From Rhodocyclaceae bacterium (GTDB lineage Bacteria > Pseudomonadota > Gammaproteobacteria > Burkholderiales > Ga0077523): a DNA stretch of 64,000 bases. The stretch is taken from NCBI GenBank assembly GCA_020248405.1, contig JADCHQ010000011.1, positions 1 to 64,000 of the forward strand, written 5' to 3'. The notes below the pieces were generated by a model that made no database searches, was not told where the DNA came from, and was given only the letters and a program-made list of their open reading frames with translations. A program made the translations under genes and the position numbers. Below are positions 1 to 7,641 of this stretch, piece by piece (within the stretch, counting starts at the first letter, position 1; each line of letters opens with the position of its first letter).

Positions 1-134
1 CCGCGCCCCCGACGGGCAGGTGCTGCTGGCCGCGGGCAGCCAGGTGAACCTGGTGGATACCTACCGGCCCGACATCCAGGTGAGCCTCAGCGCGCCCGCC
101 GGGGGCGAGGCGCTCAACGTGGGGCAACTGGTGG
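1..134 (+). pseudogene. Two-partner-secretion adhesin (filamentous haemagglutinin) fragment
   Basis: The plus frame entering at the window edge reads residues typical of the N-terminal TPS carbohydrate-dependent haemagglutination domain: DGQVLLAAGSQVNLVD, a PDIQVSLSAP stretch, then ALNVGQL. This is the beta-helix region of exported FHA-like adhesins. Similarity stops near base 134, where istA sequence in the opposite orientation begins. The frame stays open to 820 only because the antisense of istA has no stop in it. The 5' part lies outside the window, so I cannot tell whether the gene is otherwise intact. I read it as an adhesin gene cut by an IS21-type insertion followed by deletion. The fragment is short, so the family call rests on about 44 residues. 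Confidence 0.55.
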
Positions 135-499
135 GCGGCCAACCGCGCCACCGAGGAGTAGCTGCCACGGAGGCCGTGCTCGCGCACGAGCGCCGCGTGG
201 ATCGCCTTGCCCTGCACGCCGGCCTCCAGCCAGCGCTGCACCAGCGCCCGGTAAGGCTCCACGCTGGAGACCGTGCTGGGCGCCCGGCGGGCCCTGCCCA
301 CCACGGCGACGATGGCCTCGTCGTCAGGCACAACCCCATCGGCCTCGAGCCATCGCTGCGCCCGGGCCAGCGCCCGCAGGGCAGCGAGCTTATCGCGCCC
401 CATCACCCCCGAGCGCGCGATCTCCCGATCCGAATCGCCCGCGCGCATGCGCACGAGCACCTGCCGACACTGAAACACCTCGAATCTCCTGCGCCCCAT
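135..499 (-). pseudogene. istA: IS21-family transposase IstA, N-terminal fragment
   Basis: From the ATG at 499 the minus frame gives an IstA-like start: MGRRRFEVFQCRQVLVRMRA, then a helix-turn-helix segment GDSDREIARSGVMGRDKLAA, then PDDEAIVAVV, and an STVSSVEPYRALVQRWLEAG segment leading into KAIHAALVREHGLRGSYSSV. This matches the DNA-binding N-terminal third of IstA, which recognises the repeats at the element ends. The DDE catalytic domain is absent, because similarity ends near base 135. A GAGGGG ribosome site lies about 6 to 8 bases upstream of the ATG. The product, if made, would be a non-catalytic DNA-binding stub. Confidence 0.7.
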
Positions 500-569
500 C
501 GCCGCCCCCTCGAGGGTGAAAAGCCCGGGAGGGTAGCGTTGGGACTGCTCACTTCGAGATGCCCGTCAG

Positions 570-674
570 TGGCCGGAATACGCCGAAAACGTCCTGGCCG
601 GATTACGCCGAAAACGATTCCCCGGCACCGGCCGGAATATGCCGAAAATGCCGTGGCCGGATTGTACCGAGAGG
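570..674 (-). repeat. Four direct repeats of the IS21 left end
   Basis: Four copies of a 21-base unit with core GGCCGGAWTAYGCCGAAAA lie at 570-590, 595-615, 629-649 and 654-674. Start-to-start distances are 25, 34 and 25 bases. The first three copies are nearly identical; the outermost is the most diverged. They lie between the istA start and the presumed element end. IS21-family ends are known to carry such multiple repeats as transposase-binding sites. Confidence 0.75.
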
Positions 675-786
675 TGACACCGCCACGAGGTGAACCCCGC
701 TCAATTGGCCAGATGCGCCGGCGACCAGTCGACGCCCATGAGAAGGTCGAGCGATTCGGAAGGGTTACATCCGTGCCGGGTGCGCC

Positions 787-818
787 AAAAAAAGCCCCGG
801 CAGGTATCTGCCGGGGCT
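787..818 (-). terminator. Rho-independent terminator of the phasin gene
   Basis: Read on the minus strand, an 11-bp GC-rich perfect stem (arms 793-803 and 808-818, four-base loop 804-807) is followed by a run of seven T (787-793). It lies 35 bases past the phasin stop codon and is the clearest terminator in the window. Confidence 0.9.
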
Positions 819-852
819 GAACCCTTATCTTGCGATAAAGGGGGAGGAGACG

Positions 853-1383
853 TTACGCGGCCCACATCCGGGCGCCGATGGGTACCGGCTCGCTGGTACC
901 AGCGGCAGAGCCTCTGGAGGATGCCTCGGCGAGTTCGGTGAAGTGTCGGCAGGCGATCTGCAGGGCATCCATGGACGAGATGGCGGCACCCAGGGCGTTG
1001 CGCAGGGCGGAAACCGTCAATTCGCCGCCTGGCAGAGCGCCATGCACCAGGGATTTCTCAGCAGCTTCGAGAGCTTCACGGCTGAAGTGGTCCATGCCAC
1101 TGTCCACGAGTTTCACCATGTGGTTTTGAGCGGCCTGGAAAATTTCCATTAGCTCCCTGGCGTAGGTTGACCCCAGGTCCACCGGAAACGCGCCAGTGCG
1201 GAGCACACTGCCCCCTACCGTGGCACCAGAGGAAGCCAACAAGGCATTCGTGTAGCGGGTGGCCATGGCGCTGTTGAGTACCACGAGGCGCTGCACCGCC
1301 TCCACCCACACCCGTCCGGCCGCCGCCAAGGTCTCTTGCTGAGCCTTGTTCATTGCGACAACCAACTCCGGGGTGGCGTACAC
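853..1383 (-). CDS. Phasin-family PHA granule-associated protein
   Basis: The 176-residue product is helix-rich and has no signal peptide. Its N-terminus VYATPELVVAMNKAQQETL resembles the MYATPEQ...NKA start of betaproteobacterial phasins. These small amphipathic proteins coat polyhydroxyalkanoate granules and set their number and size. I chose the GTG at 1383 because AAGGAG lies exactly six bases upstream. The TTG two codons earlier at 1389 would sit directly against that ribosome site. The gene is divergent from phaR, has its own promoter (TTGACA/TATCTT) and ends in a strong terminator, so it is monocistronic. Two candidate PhaR sites flank its promoter, which fits PhaR repression of phasin genes in PHA producers. 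The body is less conserved than in canonical PhaP, so the exact phasin subtype is uncertain. Confidence 0.72.
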   Translation of the reverse strand: MYATPELVVAMNKAQQETLAAAGRVWVEAVQRLVVLNSAMATRYTNALLASSGATVGGSVLRTGAFPVDLGSTYARELMEIFQAAQNHMVKLVDSGMDHFSREALEAAEKSLVHGALPGGELTVSALRNALGAAISSMDALQIACRHFTELAEASSRGSAAGTSEPVPIGARMWAA

Positions 1384-1456
1384 TTTCAACTCCTTGATCA
1401 GTCACTAGGAACCTGTCAACGCTTCGGTGCCACGCGCAGACGGCGCTCCGTTTTGC

Positions 1457-1523
1457 TGCGACGCAATAACTCAGAAGATAGGGCTGGCAAAGGTCTTTGT
1501 CAAGTATCTTTTTTTGCGCTGCA
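1457..1523. promoter_or_regulatory. Two candidate PhaR operators (TGC-N3-GCA)
   Basis: TGCGACGCA at 1457-1465 lies just downstream of the predicted phasin start site, inside a longer imperfect dyad TTGC-N6-GCAA (1453-1466). TGCGCTGCA at 1515-1523 lies just upstream of the phasin -35 box. PhaR proteins are reported to bind TGC/GCA-type dyads at phasin and phaR promoters, so these sites could repress phasin and feed back on phaR. The match is by eye. Two such 9-mers in about 236 bases would be uncommon by chance. Confidence 0.5.
1475..1503 (-). promoter_or_regulatory. Sigma-70 promoter of the phasin gene
   Basis: On the minus strand a perfect -35 box TTGACA (1503-1498), a 17-base spacer and a -10 box TATCTT (1480-1475) predict a start near 1468, about 85 bases upstream of the phasin GTG. 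A second TTGACA at 1419-1414 has no matching -10 box and was not used. Confidence 0.7.
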
Positions 1524-1619
1524 GCATTCGCGGTTGGTCCATCGCACCTGTCTACGCGCCCACGGGCTTAAATGAAGCATAGAACATGCCAGACACAACC
1601 ATCCACCACGAGGCCCCCC

Positions 1620-2192
1620 ATGGCTGAAGAAATCCGCCTGATCAAGAAGTACCCGAACCGCCGCCTCTACGACACGGCCACCAGCACCTACATCACCCTG
1701 GCTGACGTGAAGACGCTGGTGCTGGAGGGGGTGAACTTCAAGGTGGTGGAAGCGAAGTCCGGCGAGGACCTCACCCGCAGCATCCTGCTGCAGATCATCC
1801 TGGAAGAGGAGACCGAGGGCGCGCCCATGTTTTCCTCCGACACCCTGTCCCAGATCATCCGCTTCTACGGCAGTGCCATGCAGTCCATGATGGGCACCTA
1901 TCTGGAAAAAAATGTCCAGACCTTCATGGATATCCAGCGCAAGCTGCACGAACAGTCCATGGCCAAGCTGGGCGAAAACCCCATGCTCAACTCCGAGACA
2001 TGGTCGCAGTTCGTGAAGATGCAGGGTCCGGCCATCCAGGGGCTCATGACCAGCTACCTTGAGCAAAGCGCCAACAGCTTCGTTGAGATGCAGCAGCAGT
2101 TGCAACAGCAAGCCCGCAACATGTTCTCGGGGTTCCCCTTCGTACCCTTTGGCACCACGGCCAAGCGCAATCCGGACGATCCCAAGCGGTGA
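1620..2192 (+). CDS. phaR: Polyhydroxyalkanoate synthesis repressor PhaR
   Basis: The 190-residue protein begins [20 protein letters not shown], the hallmark of the PHB/PHA DNA-binding domain (residues 5 to 65, including [13 protein letters not shown]). Two PHB-accumulation-regulatory repeats follow, around [14 protein letters not shown] and [11 protein letters not shown]. The tail is rich in glutamine and methionine and probably contacts granules. PhaR represses phasin synthesis until it is titrated onto nascent PHA granules. I chose the ATG at 1620, where conserved sequence begins and an AGGAG-like GAGG lies just upstream; an in-frame ATG at 1572 would add an unconserved tail. The phasin gene is divergent and rimO follows 31 bases downstream, an order seen in other Burkholderiales. 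Confidence 0.93.
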   Translation: MAEEIRLIKKYPNRRLYDTATSTYITLADVKTLVLEGVNFKVVEAKSGEDLTRSILLQIILEEETEGAPMFSSDTLSQIIRFYGSAMQSMMGTYLEKNVQTFMDIQRKLHEQSMAKLGENPMLNSETWSQFVKMQGPAIQGLMTSYLEQSANSFVEMQQQLQQQARNMFSGFPFVPFGTTAKRNPDDPKR

Positions 2193-2223
2193 ACCGGCAC
2201 CCCTCACTGGCGGATCGCGCGTC

Positions 2224-3555
2224 ATGAAGCCGCGTCCCGCCGCCGCGCCCACGGTGGGTTTCGTGTCGCTGGGCTGCCCCAAGGCACTGGTGGACTCAGA
2301 GCGCATCCTCACCCAGTTGCGCGCCGAGGGTTACGGCATCGTTCCGCGCTATGAAGAGGCCGACCTGGTGGTGGTGAACACCTGCGGGTTCATCGATTCG
2401 GCCGTGGACGAATCCCTGGGCGCCATCGGCGAGGCGCTGCGCGAGAACGGCAAGGTGGTGGTCACCGGTTGCCTCGGCGCCAAGGGCGAGGTGGTGCGCA
2501 AAGCCCATCCCGCCGTGCTGGCCGTCACCGGCCCCCACGACACCGAGGCCGTGATGACGGCCGTGCATGCACACCTGCCCAAACCCCACGATCCCTTCAC
2601 GGATCTGGTGCCGCCCCAGGGCGTGAAACTCACACCCAGGCACTACGCCTACCTGAAGATCTCCGAGGGCTGCAATCACCGTTGCACCTTCTGCATCATC
2701 CCCTCCATGCGCGGCGATCTGGTGAGCCGCCCCGTGGGAGAAGTGCTGCAGGAAGCCGAGAATCTGGCGCGCGCCGGCGTGCAGGAGTTGCTGGTGATTT
2801 CCCAGGACACCAGCGCCTACGGCGTGGACGTGAAGTACCGCACCGGGTTCTGGAAAGGCCGGCCCGTGAAGACCCGCATGGCCGATCTGGTGCAGGCGCT
2901 GTCCAGCCTCGGCGTGTGGGTGCGGTTGCACTACGTCTACCCCTACCCCCACGTGGACGATGTGGTGCCGCTCATGGCAGGGGGCAAGCTGCTGCCCTAC
3001 CTGGATGTGCCCTTCCAGCACGCCAGCCCGCGCATCCTCAAGCTCATGAAGCGCCCCGCCAGCGCCGAAGACAATCTGGCGCGCATTCGCGCCTGGCGCG
3101 AGATCTGCCCCGACATCACGATCCGCTCCACCTTCATCGCCGGCTTCCCGGGCGAGACCGAGGCGGAGTTCGCCGAACTGCTGGCCTTCCTCGAAGAAGC
3201 GCAACTGGACCGCGTGGGCTGCTTTGCCTACTCCCCCGTGGAGGGCGCTGCCGCCAACGCCCTGCCCGATGCGGTGCCCGCCGAGGAGCGCGAAGACCGC
3301 CGCCGCCGCTTCATGGCGGTGCAGGCACGCATTTCCGCGCGCCGCTTGCAGCGCTTCGTGGGGCGCGAACTGGAAGTGCTGGTGGACAAGGTGGACGGCA
3401 ACGCCGCCGTGGCCCGCGGCCCTGGCGATGCGCCGGAAATCGACGGCCGTGTGCTGGTGGACCGGGCGCGCTGGCTCAAGGCGGGCCAGCTAGCCCGGGT
3501 GCGCATCACGCGCGCCGACGAGCACGACCTGTTCGCCGAGTCGCTGCTGCAGTAG
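2224..3555 (+). CDS. rimO: Ribosomal protein S12 methylthiotransferase RimO
   Basis: This 443-residue radical-SAM enzyme adds a methylthio group to a conserved aspartate of ribosomal protein S12. The N-terminal UPF0004 domain supplies Cys18 ([12 protein letters not shown]), Cys54 (VNTCGF) and Cys83 (TGCLGA) for the auxiliary 4Fe-4S cluster. The radical-SAM cluster motif is Cys150-x3-Cys154-x2-Cys157 ([10 protein letters not shown]). The C-terminal 65 residues are TRAM-like. [12 protein letters not shown] and the [10 protein letters not shown] context favour RimO over the tRNA enzyme MiaB. The ATG at 2224 is where conservation begins; an earlier start would overlap phaR. It lies 31 bases after phaR, so co-transcription is likely. 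Confidence 0.95.
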   Translation: MKPRPAAAPTVGFVSLGCPKALVDSERILTQLRAEGYGIVPRYEEADLVVVNTCGFIDSAVDESLGAIGEALRENGKVVVTGCLGAKGEVVRKAHPAVLAVTGPHDTEAVMTAVHAHLPKPHDPFTDLVPPQGVKLTPRHYAYLKISEGCNHRCTFCIIPSMRGDLVSRPVGEVLQEAENLARAGVQELLVISQDTSAYGVDVKYRTGFWKGRPVKTRMADLVQALSSLGVWVRLHYVYPYPHVDDVVPLMAGGKLLPYLDVPFQHASPRILKLMKRPASAEDNLARIRAWREICPDITIRSTFIAGFPGETEAEFAELLAFLEEAQLDRVGCFAYSPVEGAAANALPDAVPAEEREDRRRRFMAVQARISARRLQRFVGRELEVLVDKVDGNAAVARGPGDAPEIDGRVLVDRARWLKAGQLARVRITRADEHDLFAESLLQ

Positions 3556-3568
3556 CCATTCGAGCGCC

Positions 3569-3949
3569 GTGAAGCAGCGCCTGCTCGCCTGGGCGAAGCG
3601 CCTCCGGCAAGACACCCTTGCCCTGTGGTTCGCCGCGCGCCACCCGGGCACGCCGCTGGCGCCCAAGCTGCTCGCGCTGTTCCTGGCGGCCTATGCCTTC
3701 AGCCCCATCGACCTTATCCCCGACTTCATCCCGGTGCTGGGCTACCTGGACGAGGCCATCCTGCTGCCGCTGGGCATCGCCCTGTGCCTGCGCATGATTC
3801 CGCCGCCCGTTCTGGAGGCGTGCCGCGCGCAAGCTGCCGGCTGGCTCGAAGCGCGCCGCGGCAAGCCCGCGAGCCGCTGGGGTGCCGCCTTCATCGTAGC
3901 CGTGTGGATCGCCGCGGGCGTGCTGCTGTGGTCGGCCGTGGCCGGCTGA
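3569..3949 (+). CDS. DUF1232 (YkvA-like) membrane protein
   Basis: The 126-residue protein carries the DUF1232 signature LAAYAFSPIDLIPDFIPVLG (residues 41 to 60), followed by GYLDEAILLPLGIAL. The core forms two hydrophobic helices. A final transmembrane segment lies near residues 106 to 125 (FIVAVWIAAGVLLWSAV). The function of the family is not established. It starts with GTG 14 bases after the rimO stop and probably belongs to the same transcript. No catalytic residues can be named. Confidence 0.8.
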   Translation: MKQRLLAWAKRLRQDTLALWFAARHPGTPLAPKLLALFLAAYAFSPIDLIPDFIPVLGYLDEAILLPLGIALCLRMIPPPVLEACRAQAAGWLEARRGKPASRWGAAFIVAVWIAAGVLLWSAVAG

Positions 3950-4013
3950 CCCCGCGGCCTGCACGATGGGCCTACACTTCGGGCCCGAGCACCCGTCCCG
4001 AGAAACGCTTGCC

Positions 4014-5471
4014 ATGGCCGCCCCACTGCACACCCTGCCCGCCCATCGCCTCGCCGCCCTGATCCGCGCCCGCAAGGTGGGCAGCCTTGAGCTGCTGGAC
4101 CACTTCCTCGCGCGCATCGCCTCCTACGACGGCGCCCTCAAGTCGGTGTGCGTGCTCGATACCGATCGCGCCCGCAAGCGTGCCCGGGCTGCCGACCGGG
4201 CGCTGTCAAAGGGCGAGCGGCGCGGCCCGTTGCACGGCCTGCCCATGACGGTGAAGGAGTCCTTCGACGTGGCCGGCCTGCCCACCACCTGGGGCCGCCC
4301 CAACCTGAAGGGCAACGTGCCCGCCACCAACGCCCGCGCCGTGCAGTGCCTGTTGGATGCCGGCGCCGTGATCTTCGGCAAGACCAACGTGCCCGCCCTG
4401 CTGGCCGACTGGCAGACCTTCAACCCGCTGTACGGCACCACGTGCAATCCCTGGGACCCGAGCCGCGGGCCCGGAGGCTCCTCGGGCGGCGCCGCCTCCG
4501 CGCTGGCAGCGGGCCTCACCGGGCTGGAGCTGGGCAGCGACATCGGCGCCTCCATCCGCAACCCGGCCCACTTCTGCGGCGTGTACGGTCACAAGCCCAC
4601 CCGGGGCGTGGCCTCTGCCGAGGGCCAGACGCTGCCGCCCTTCATCACCGACAACGACATCGCCGTGATCGGCCCGCTGGCGCGCAGCGCCCGCGACCTG
4701 GAGATCGCCCTGCAACTCATGGCCGTGCCCGACGCCATCGACGCGCGCGGCGTGCGCATCGCCTTGCCCAGGCCGAAGCCGCGCGCCTGGCGGCAGTGGC
4801 GCGTGGCGGTGATGGACACGGCCGACACCGCGCCAGTGGACGCCGCGGTGCGCGAAGGCATCGGGCGCGTGGCGGGGTTCCTGCGCCGTCGGGGCGCCAA
4901 AGTCAGCCACACCGCCCGCCCCGCCATCGACCGGCACGAGGCCCATCGCGTGTACGTGCTGCTGCTGCGCGCCGCCACCTCTCGCAACCAGTCCGACGCC
5001 GACTTCGCCCGCAACCTGGAGAAGGCAAGGCGCCTGCCCCGCGACGCCACCGGCTACGCCGCCTGGATGCTGCAGGCCAACACCCTGCACCATCGCGAGT
5101 GGCACCAGCTCAACGAAGCGCGCCATCACATGCGACTGGCGTGGGAGGCGTTCTTCCGCGACTGGGACGTGCTGCTGTGCCCGGCCGCCGCCACCACCGC
5201 CTTCCCCCACAACCAGGCCGGCGAGCGCTGGGAGCGCATGGTGATGGTGGACGGCACCCCCCAGCCCTCCACCACGGCACTGTTCTGGGCGGGGTTTTCC
5301 GGCATGGCCGGCCTGCCCTCCACGGTGATCCCAGCCGGGCTGGCGGCCGACGGCCTGCCCACGGGCGTGCAGATCGTGGGGCCGCAGTACGGCGACCTCA
5401 CCACGCTGGCGCTGGCGTGCGCCCTGGAGACGGATTTCGGCGGCTTCCAGCCGCCGCCGGCCTACGCCTGA
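4014..5471 (+). CDS. Amidase-signature family hydrolase
   Basis: The 485-residue enzyme has the Ser-cisSer-Lys machinery of the amidase-signature family: Lys81 in MTVKESFDV, the Gly/Ser-rich GPGGSSGGAAS (residues 153 to 161) supplying the cis-Ser, and Ser180 in GSDIGASIR as likely nucleophile. Such enzymes hydrolyse carboxamides such as indoleacetamide, nicotinamide or aryl amides. No GatB or GatC lies nearby, so it is not the tRNA amidotransferase subunit. The ATG at 4014 is preferred because similarity begins a few residues in; an ATG at 3966 would add 16 unconserved residues. The 3' end overlaps the convergent helicase gene by 10 bases. The substrate cannot be read from sequence. Confidence 0.88.
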   Translation: MAAPLHTLPAHRLAALIRARKVGSLELLDHFLARIASYDGALKSVCVLDTDRARKRARAADRALSKGERRGPLHGLPMTVKESFDVAGLPTTWGRPNLKGNVPATNARAVQCLLDAGAVIFGKTNVPALLADWQTFNPLYGTTCNPWDPSRGPGGSSGGAASALAAGLTGLELGSDIGASIRNPAHFCGVYGHKPTRGVASAEGQTLPPFITDNDIAVIGPLARSARDLEIALQLMAVPDAIDARGVRIALPRPKPRAWRQWRVAVMDTADTAPVDAAVREGIGRVAGFLRRRGAKVSHTARPAIDRHEAHRVYVLLLRAATSRNQSDADFARNLEKARRLPRDATGYAAWMLQANTLHHREWHQLNEARHHMRLAWEAFFRDWDVLLCPAAATTAFPHNQAGERWERMVMVDGTPQPSTTALFWAGFSGMAGLPSTVIPAGLAADGLPTGVQIVGPQYGDLTTLALACALETDFGGFQPPPAYA

Positions 5472-7414
5472 GCGCTTGGTACGGCCGCGGCTTCGGCTTC
5501 GAGAAAGGCCACGGCCTCGGCCTCGTGGCGGCTGCGGCGCATGGGCGGCAGGCTCTGCCAGACCCGCCGGCCATAGGCCTTGGTGACCAGCCGCGGGTCG
5601 CAGATCATGAGCACGCCGCGATCGGTCTCGTCGCGGATCAGCCGTCCCGCGCCCTGCTTGAGCTGGATCACCGCCTGGGGCAGCTGGTAGTCCATGAAGG
5701 CATTGCCGCCGGCGGCATTGATGCGCTCGATGCGCGCCGTGAGCACCGGGTCGTCCGGCGGCGCAAAGGGCAGCCGGTCGATCACCACCAGCGACAGGGT
5801 TGGACCGCGCACATCCACCCCCTCCCAGAAGGACTGGGACCCCACCAGCACCGCATTGCCCAGCCGGCGGAAGCGCGCCAGCAGCTCGGTGCGCGAGCCA
5901 TCGCCCTGCATGAGCACGGGCAGCTCCAGGGCGCGCTCGCGCAGCGCCTCCTCGAGCAGCGTGCGCGCCTCGCGCATGGCCCGCAGGCTGGTGCACAGCA
6001 CGAAGGCGCGCCCGCCCGCAGCGATGATGAGCGGCAAGGCGGCGCGCACCACGGCCTCGGTGTAGCCGGCCGAGTTCGGCTCGGGCATCTCCTCGGGGCA
6101 GTACAGCAGCGCCTGGTGGGGGTAGTCGAAGGGACTGTCCCAGGCGCGGGTGGCGGCTTCATCCAGGCCGAGCTGCGCGGTGTAGTGGGTGAAATCGCCC
6201 TTCACCGACAGGGTGGCGGAGGTGAAGATCCAGGCGCGCGGCTGGGCCGCCAGCTGGCGCGCGAACACCTCGCCCACCGACAGCGGCGTGGCGTGCAGTT
6301 GCAGACCGGCGGGAAACACCTCCATCCAGCGCACGTGCTGGGCATCGTCGCCGGTGCGCCAGCGTTTCAGGCGTTGCAGCTGGTCGCAGGCGCGCACCCA
6401 GGCGCGCTGCAGCCCCTCGCTGCGATCGGCCTGGAATTCCAGCAGCGAGGACAGGTGCTCGAGCTTGGTCCACAGGGCCTCCAGCGCCGCCACGAAAGCC
6501 TCGCGGCCCAGGGCCGCCGACGCCGGCAGCCGGCCCTGCTCGGCCTGCCACGACAGGCGCAGGTCGCGCACCGCCTTCTCCAGCGCCAGGGCCGCCTCCG
6601 GCAGGGCAGCGAAATCCTGCGCCGCGGCCACCGCTTCCAGCCGCGCGTCCCGCGCCAGCTCGATCAGCTGCACCGAGGAGACCGTTTCGCCGAAGAACAG
6701 ACTGGCGGTCTCGGGCAGTTGGTGAGCCTCGTCCAGAATCACCGTGTTGCACGACGGCAGCAGCTCGGCCACGCCCTCGTCGCGCAGCACCACGTCGGCG
6801 AAGAACAGATGGTGGTTCACCACCACCACGTCGGCCTCCAGCGCCGCCTTGCGCGCCTTCATGACGAAGCACTCGTCGAAGTACGGGCACTCGGAGCCCA
6901 GGCAGGTGTCGCGTGTGGAAGTCACCCGCGACCAGATGCCCGCGTCCTCGGGCACCGTGCCAAGGCCGCTGCGATCGCCCGTGTCGCTCACCCGGGCATA
7001 GCTCACGATCTCGCCCAGGTAACCCACGTCGGCGCGGCTGTCGAAGCGCCCATCGGTCTTGGCGCGCTCCAGGTGGTATTGGCAGACGTAGTTGGCGCGT
7101 CCCTTCAGCAGCGCCAAGCTCGCGTGCACGTCCAGCGCGGCGCGCACCATGGGCAGGTCGCGCCCGAACAACTGGTCCTGGAGGGTCTTGGTGCCCGTGG
7201 ATACGATCACCTTGCCGCCCGACAGCAGCGCCGGTACCAGGTACGCGAAGGTCTTGCCGGTGCCCGTACCGGCTTCGGCCACCAGCACTCCGTGGCTGGC
7301 GATGGCCGCCTCGATGGCCAGCGCCATCTCGAGCTGCTGGGCGCGCGGCCGGTAGCCGGGCACGGCGCGCGCCAGCGGGCCGTCGGCGGCGAAGACGCGC
7401 GTGAGATCGTTCAC
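5462..7414 (-). CDS. DinG/YoaA-family ATP-dependent DNA helicase (XPD-like)
   Basis: This is a superfamily-2 helicase of about 650 residues with an iron-sulphur domain. Walker A is AEAGTGTGKT (residues 47 to 55). Cysteines 111, 171, 176 and 182 (YVC and TCLGSECPYFDEC) fit the four 4Fe-4S ligands. The DEAH box is at 228-231 (VILDEAHQL). A C-terminal motif VI QGAGRLIRDETDRG is present. YoaA and DinG unwind DNA 5' to 3' and act on damaged or R-looped DNA at stalled forks. YoaA, about 640 residues, is the closer size match. The start is uncertain. I used the GTG at 7414 (VNDLTRVFAADG), the first in-frame start before conserved sequence; the frame stays open upstream to 7588 with low-complexity residues. 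Confidence 0.88.
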   Translation of the reverse strand: MNDLTRVFAADGPLARAVPGYRPRAQQLEMALAIEAAIASHGVLVAEAGTGTGKTFAYLVPALLSGGKVIVSTGTKTLQDQLFGRDLPMVRAALDVHASLALLKGRANYVCQYHLERAKTDGRFDSRADVGYLGEIVSYARVSDTGDRSGLGTVPEDAGIWSRVTSTRDTCLGSECPYFDECFVMKARKAALEADVVVVNHHLFFADVVLRDEGVAELLPSCNTVILDEAHQLPETASLFFGETVSSVQLIELARDARLEAVAAAQDFAALPEAALALEKAVRDLRLSWQAEQGRLPASAALGREAFVAALEALWTKLEHLSSLLEFQADRSEGLQRAWVRACDQLQRLKRWRTGDDAQHVRWMEVFPAGLQLHATPLSVGEVFARQLAAQPRAWIFTSATLSVKGDFTHYTAQLGLDEAATRAWDSPFDYPHQALLYCPEEMPEPNSAGYTEAVVRAALPLIIAAGGRAFVLCTSLRAMREARTLLEEALRERALELPVLMQGDGSRTELLARFRRLGNAVLVGSQSFWEGVDVRGPTLSLVVIDRLPFAPPDDPVLTARIERINAAGGNAFMDYQLPQAVIQLKQGAGRLIRDETDRGVLMICDPRLVTKAYGRRVWQSLPPMRRSRHEAEAVAFLEAEAAAVPSAQA

Positions 7415-7641
7415 GGGGTGCAAGGTCAGCGGCGGGCGGCGCCAGGGCGGGCAGGCTGCGGGGTGCCGGATGGGGATCGACTCACCCGCGAAGCATGGCG
7501 CAGGGCCCGCGCGCGGGCAATACCAAAGGCACGGGCGTTCCGTGGCCAGCCCCCCCTCCCCGCGGGAGCACACGCCTCGGCCCGGCACGGCGCAGGTATG
7601 CTGCCGGTTTCGCCAGTCTGCCCGTGTGCCGGAGCGCCTTC

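Larger units (their letters stand above)
135..679 (-). mobile_element. Truncated IS21-family insertion sequence (left end plus 5' istA)
   Basis: The remnant consists of an IS21-type left end with repeated about 21-bp transposase-binding motifs (570-674), an ATG with an upstream GAGGGG ribosome site, and the first 120 or so codons of istA, all on the minus strand. The outer terminus is probably at 675-679, where the minus strand begins TGTCA; IS21 elements commonly start with TG. The other end, including the rest of istA and all of istB, is missing. At about 135 the element abuts an adhesin fragment. It cannot transpose by itself. The exact inner breakpoint could be off by 10 to 15 bases. Confidence 0.7.

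Noticed and set aside
20-820. A 266-codon plus-strand frame across the left edge
   Set aside because: Only the first 38 or so codons are adhesin-like. The rest is the antisense of istA and its end repeats, which are a better explanation of the sequence.
1391-1419. TTGACA on the minus strand close to the phasin start, as a promoter
   Set aside because: The position for a -10 box 17 bases on falls on the ribosome site and does not resemble TATAAT. The TTGACA at 1503-1498 with TATCTT is better.
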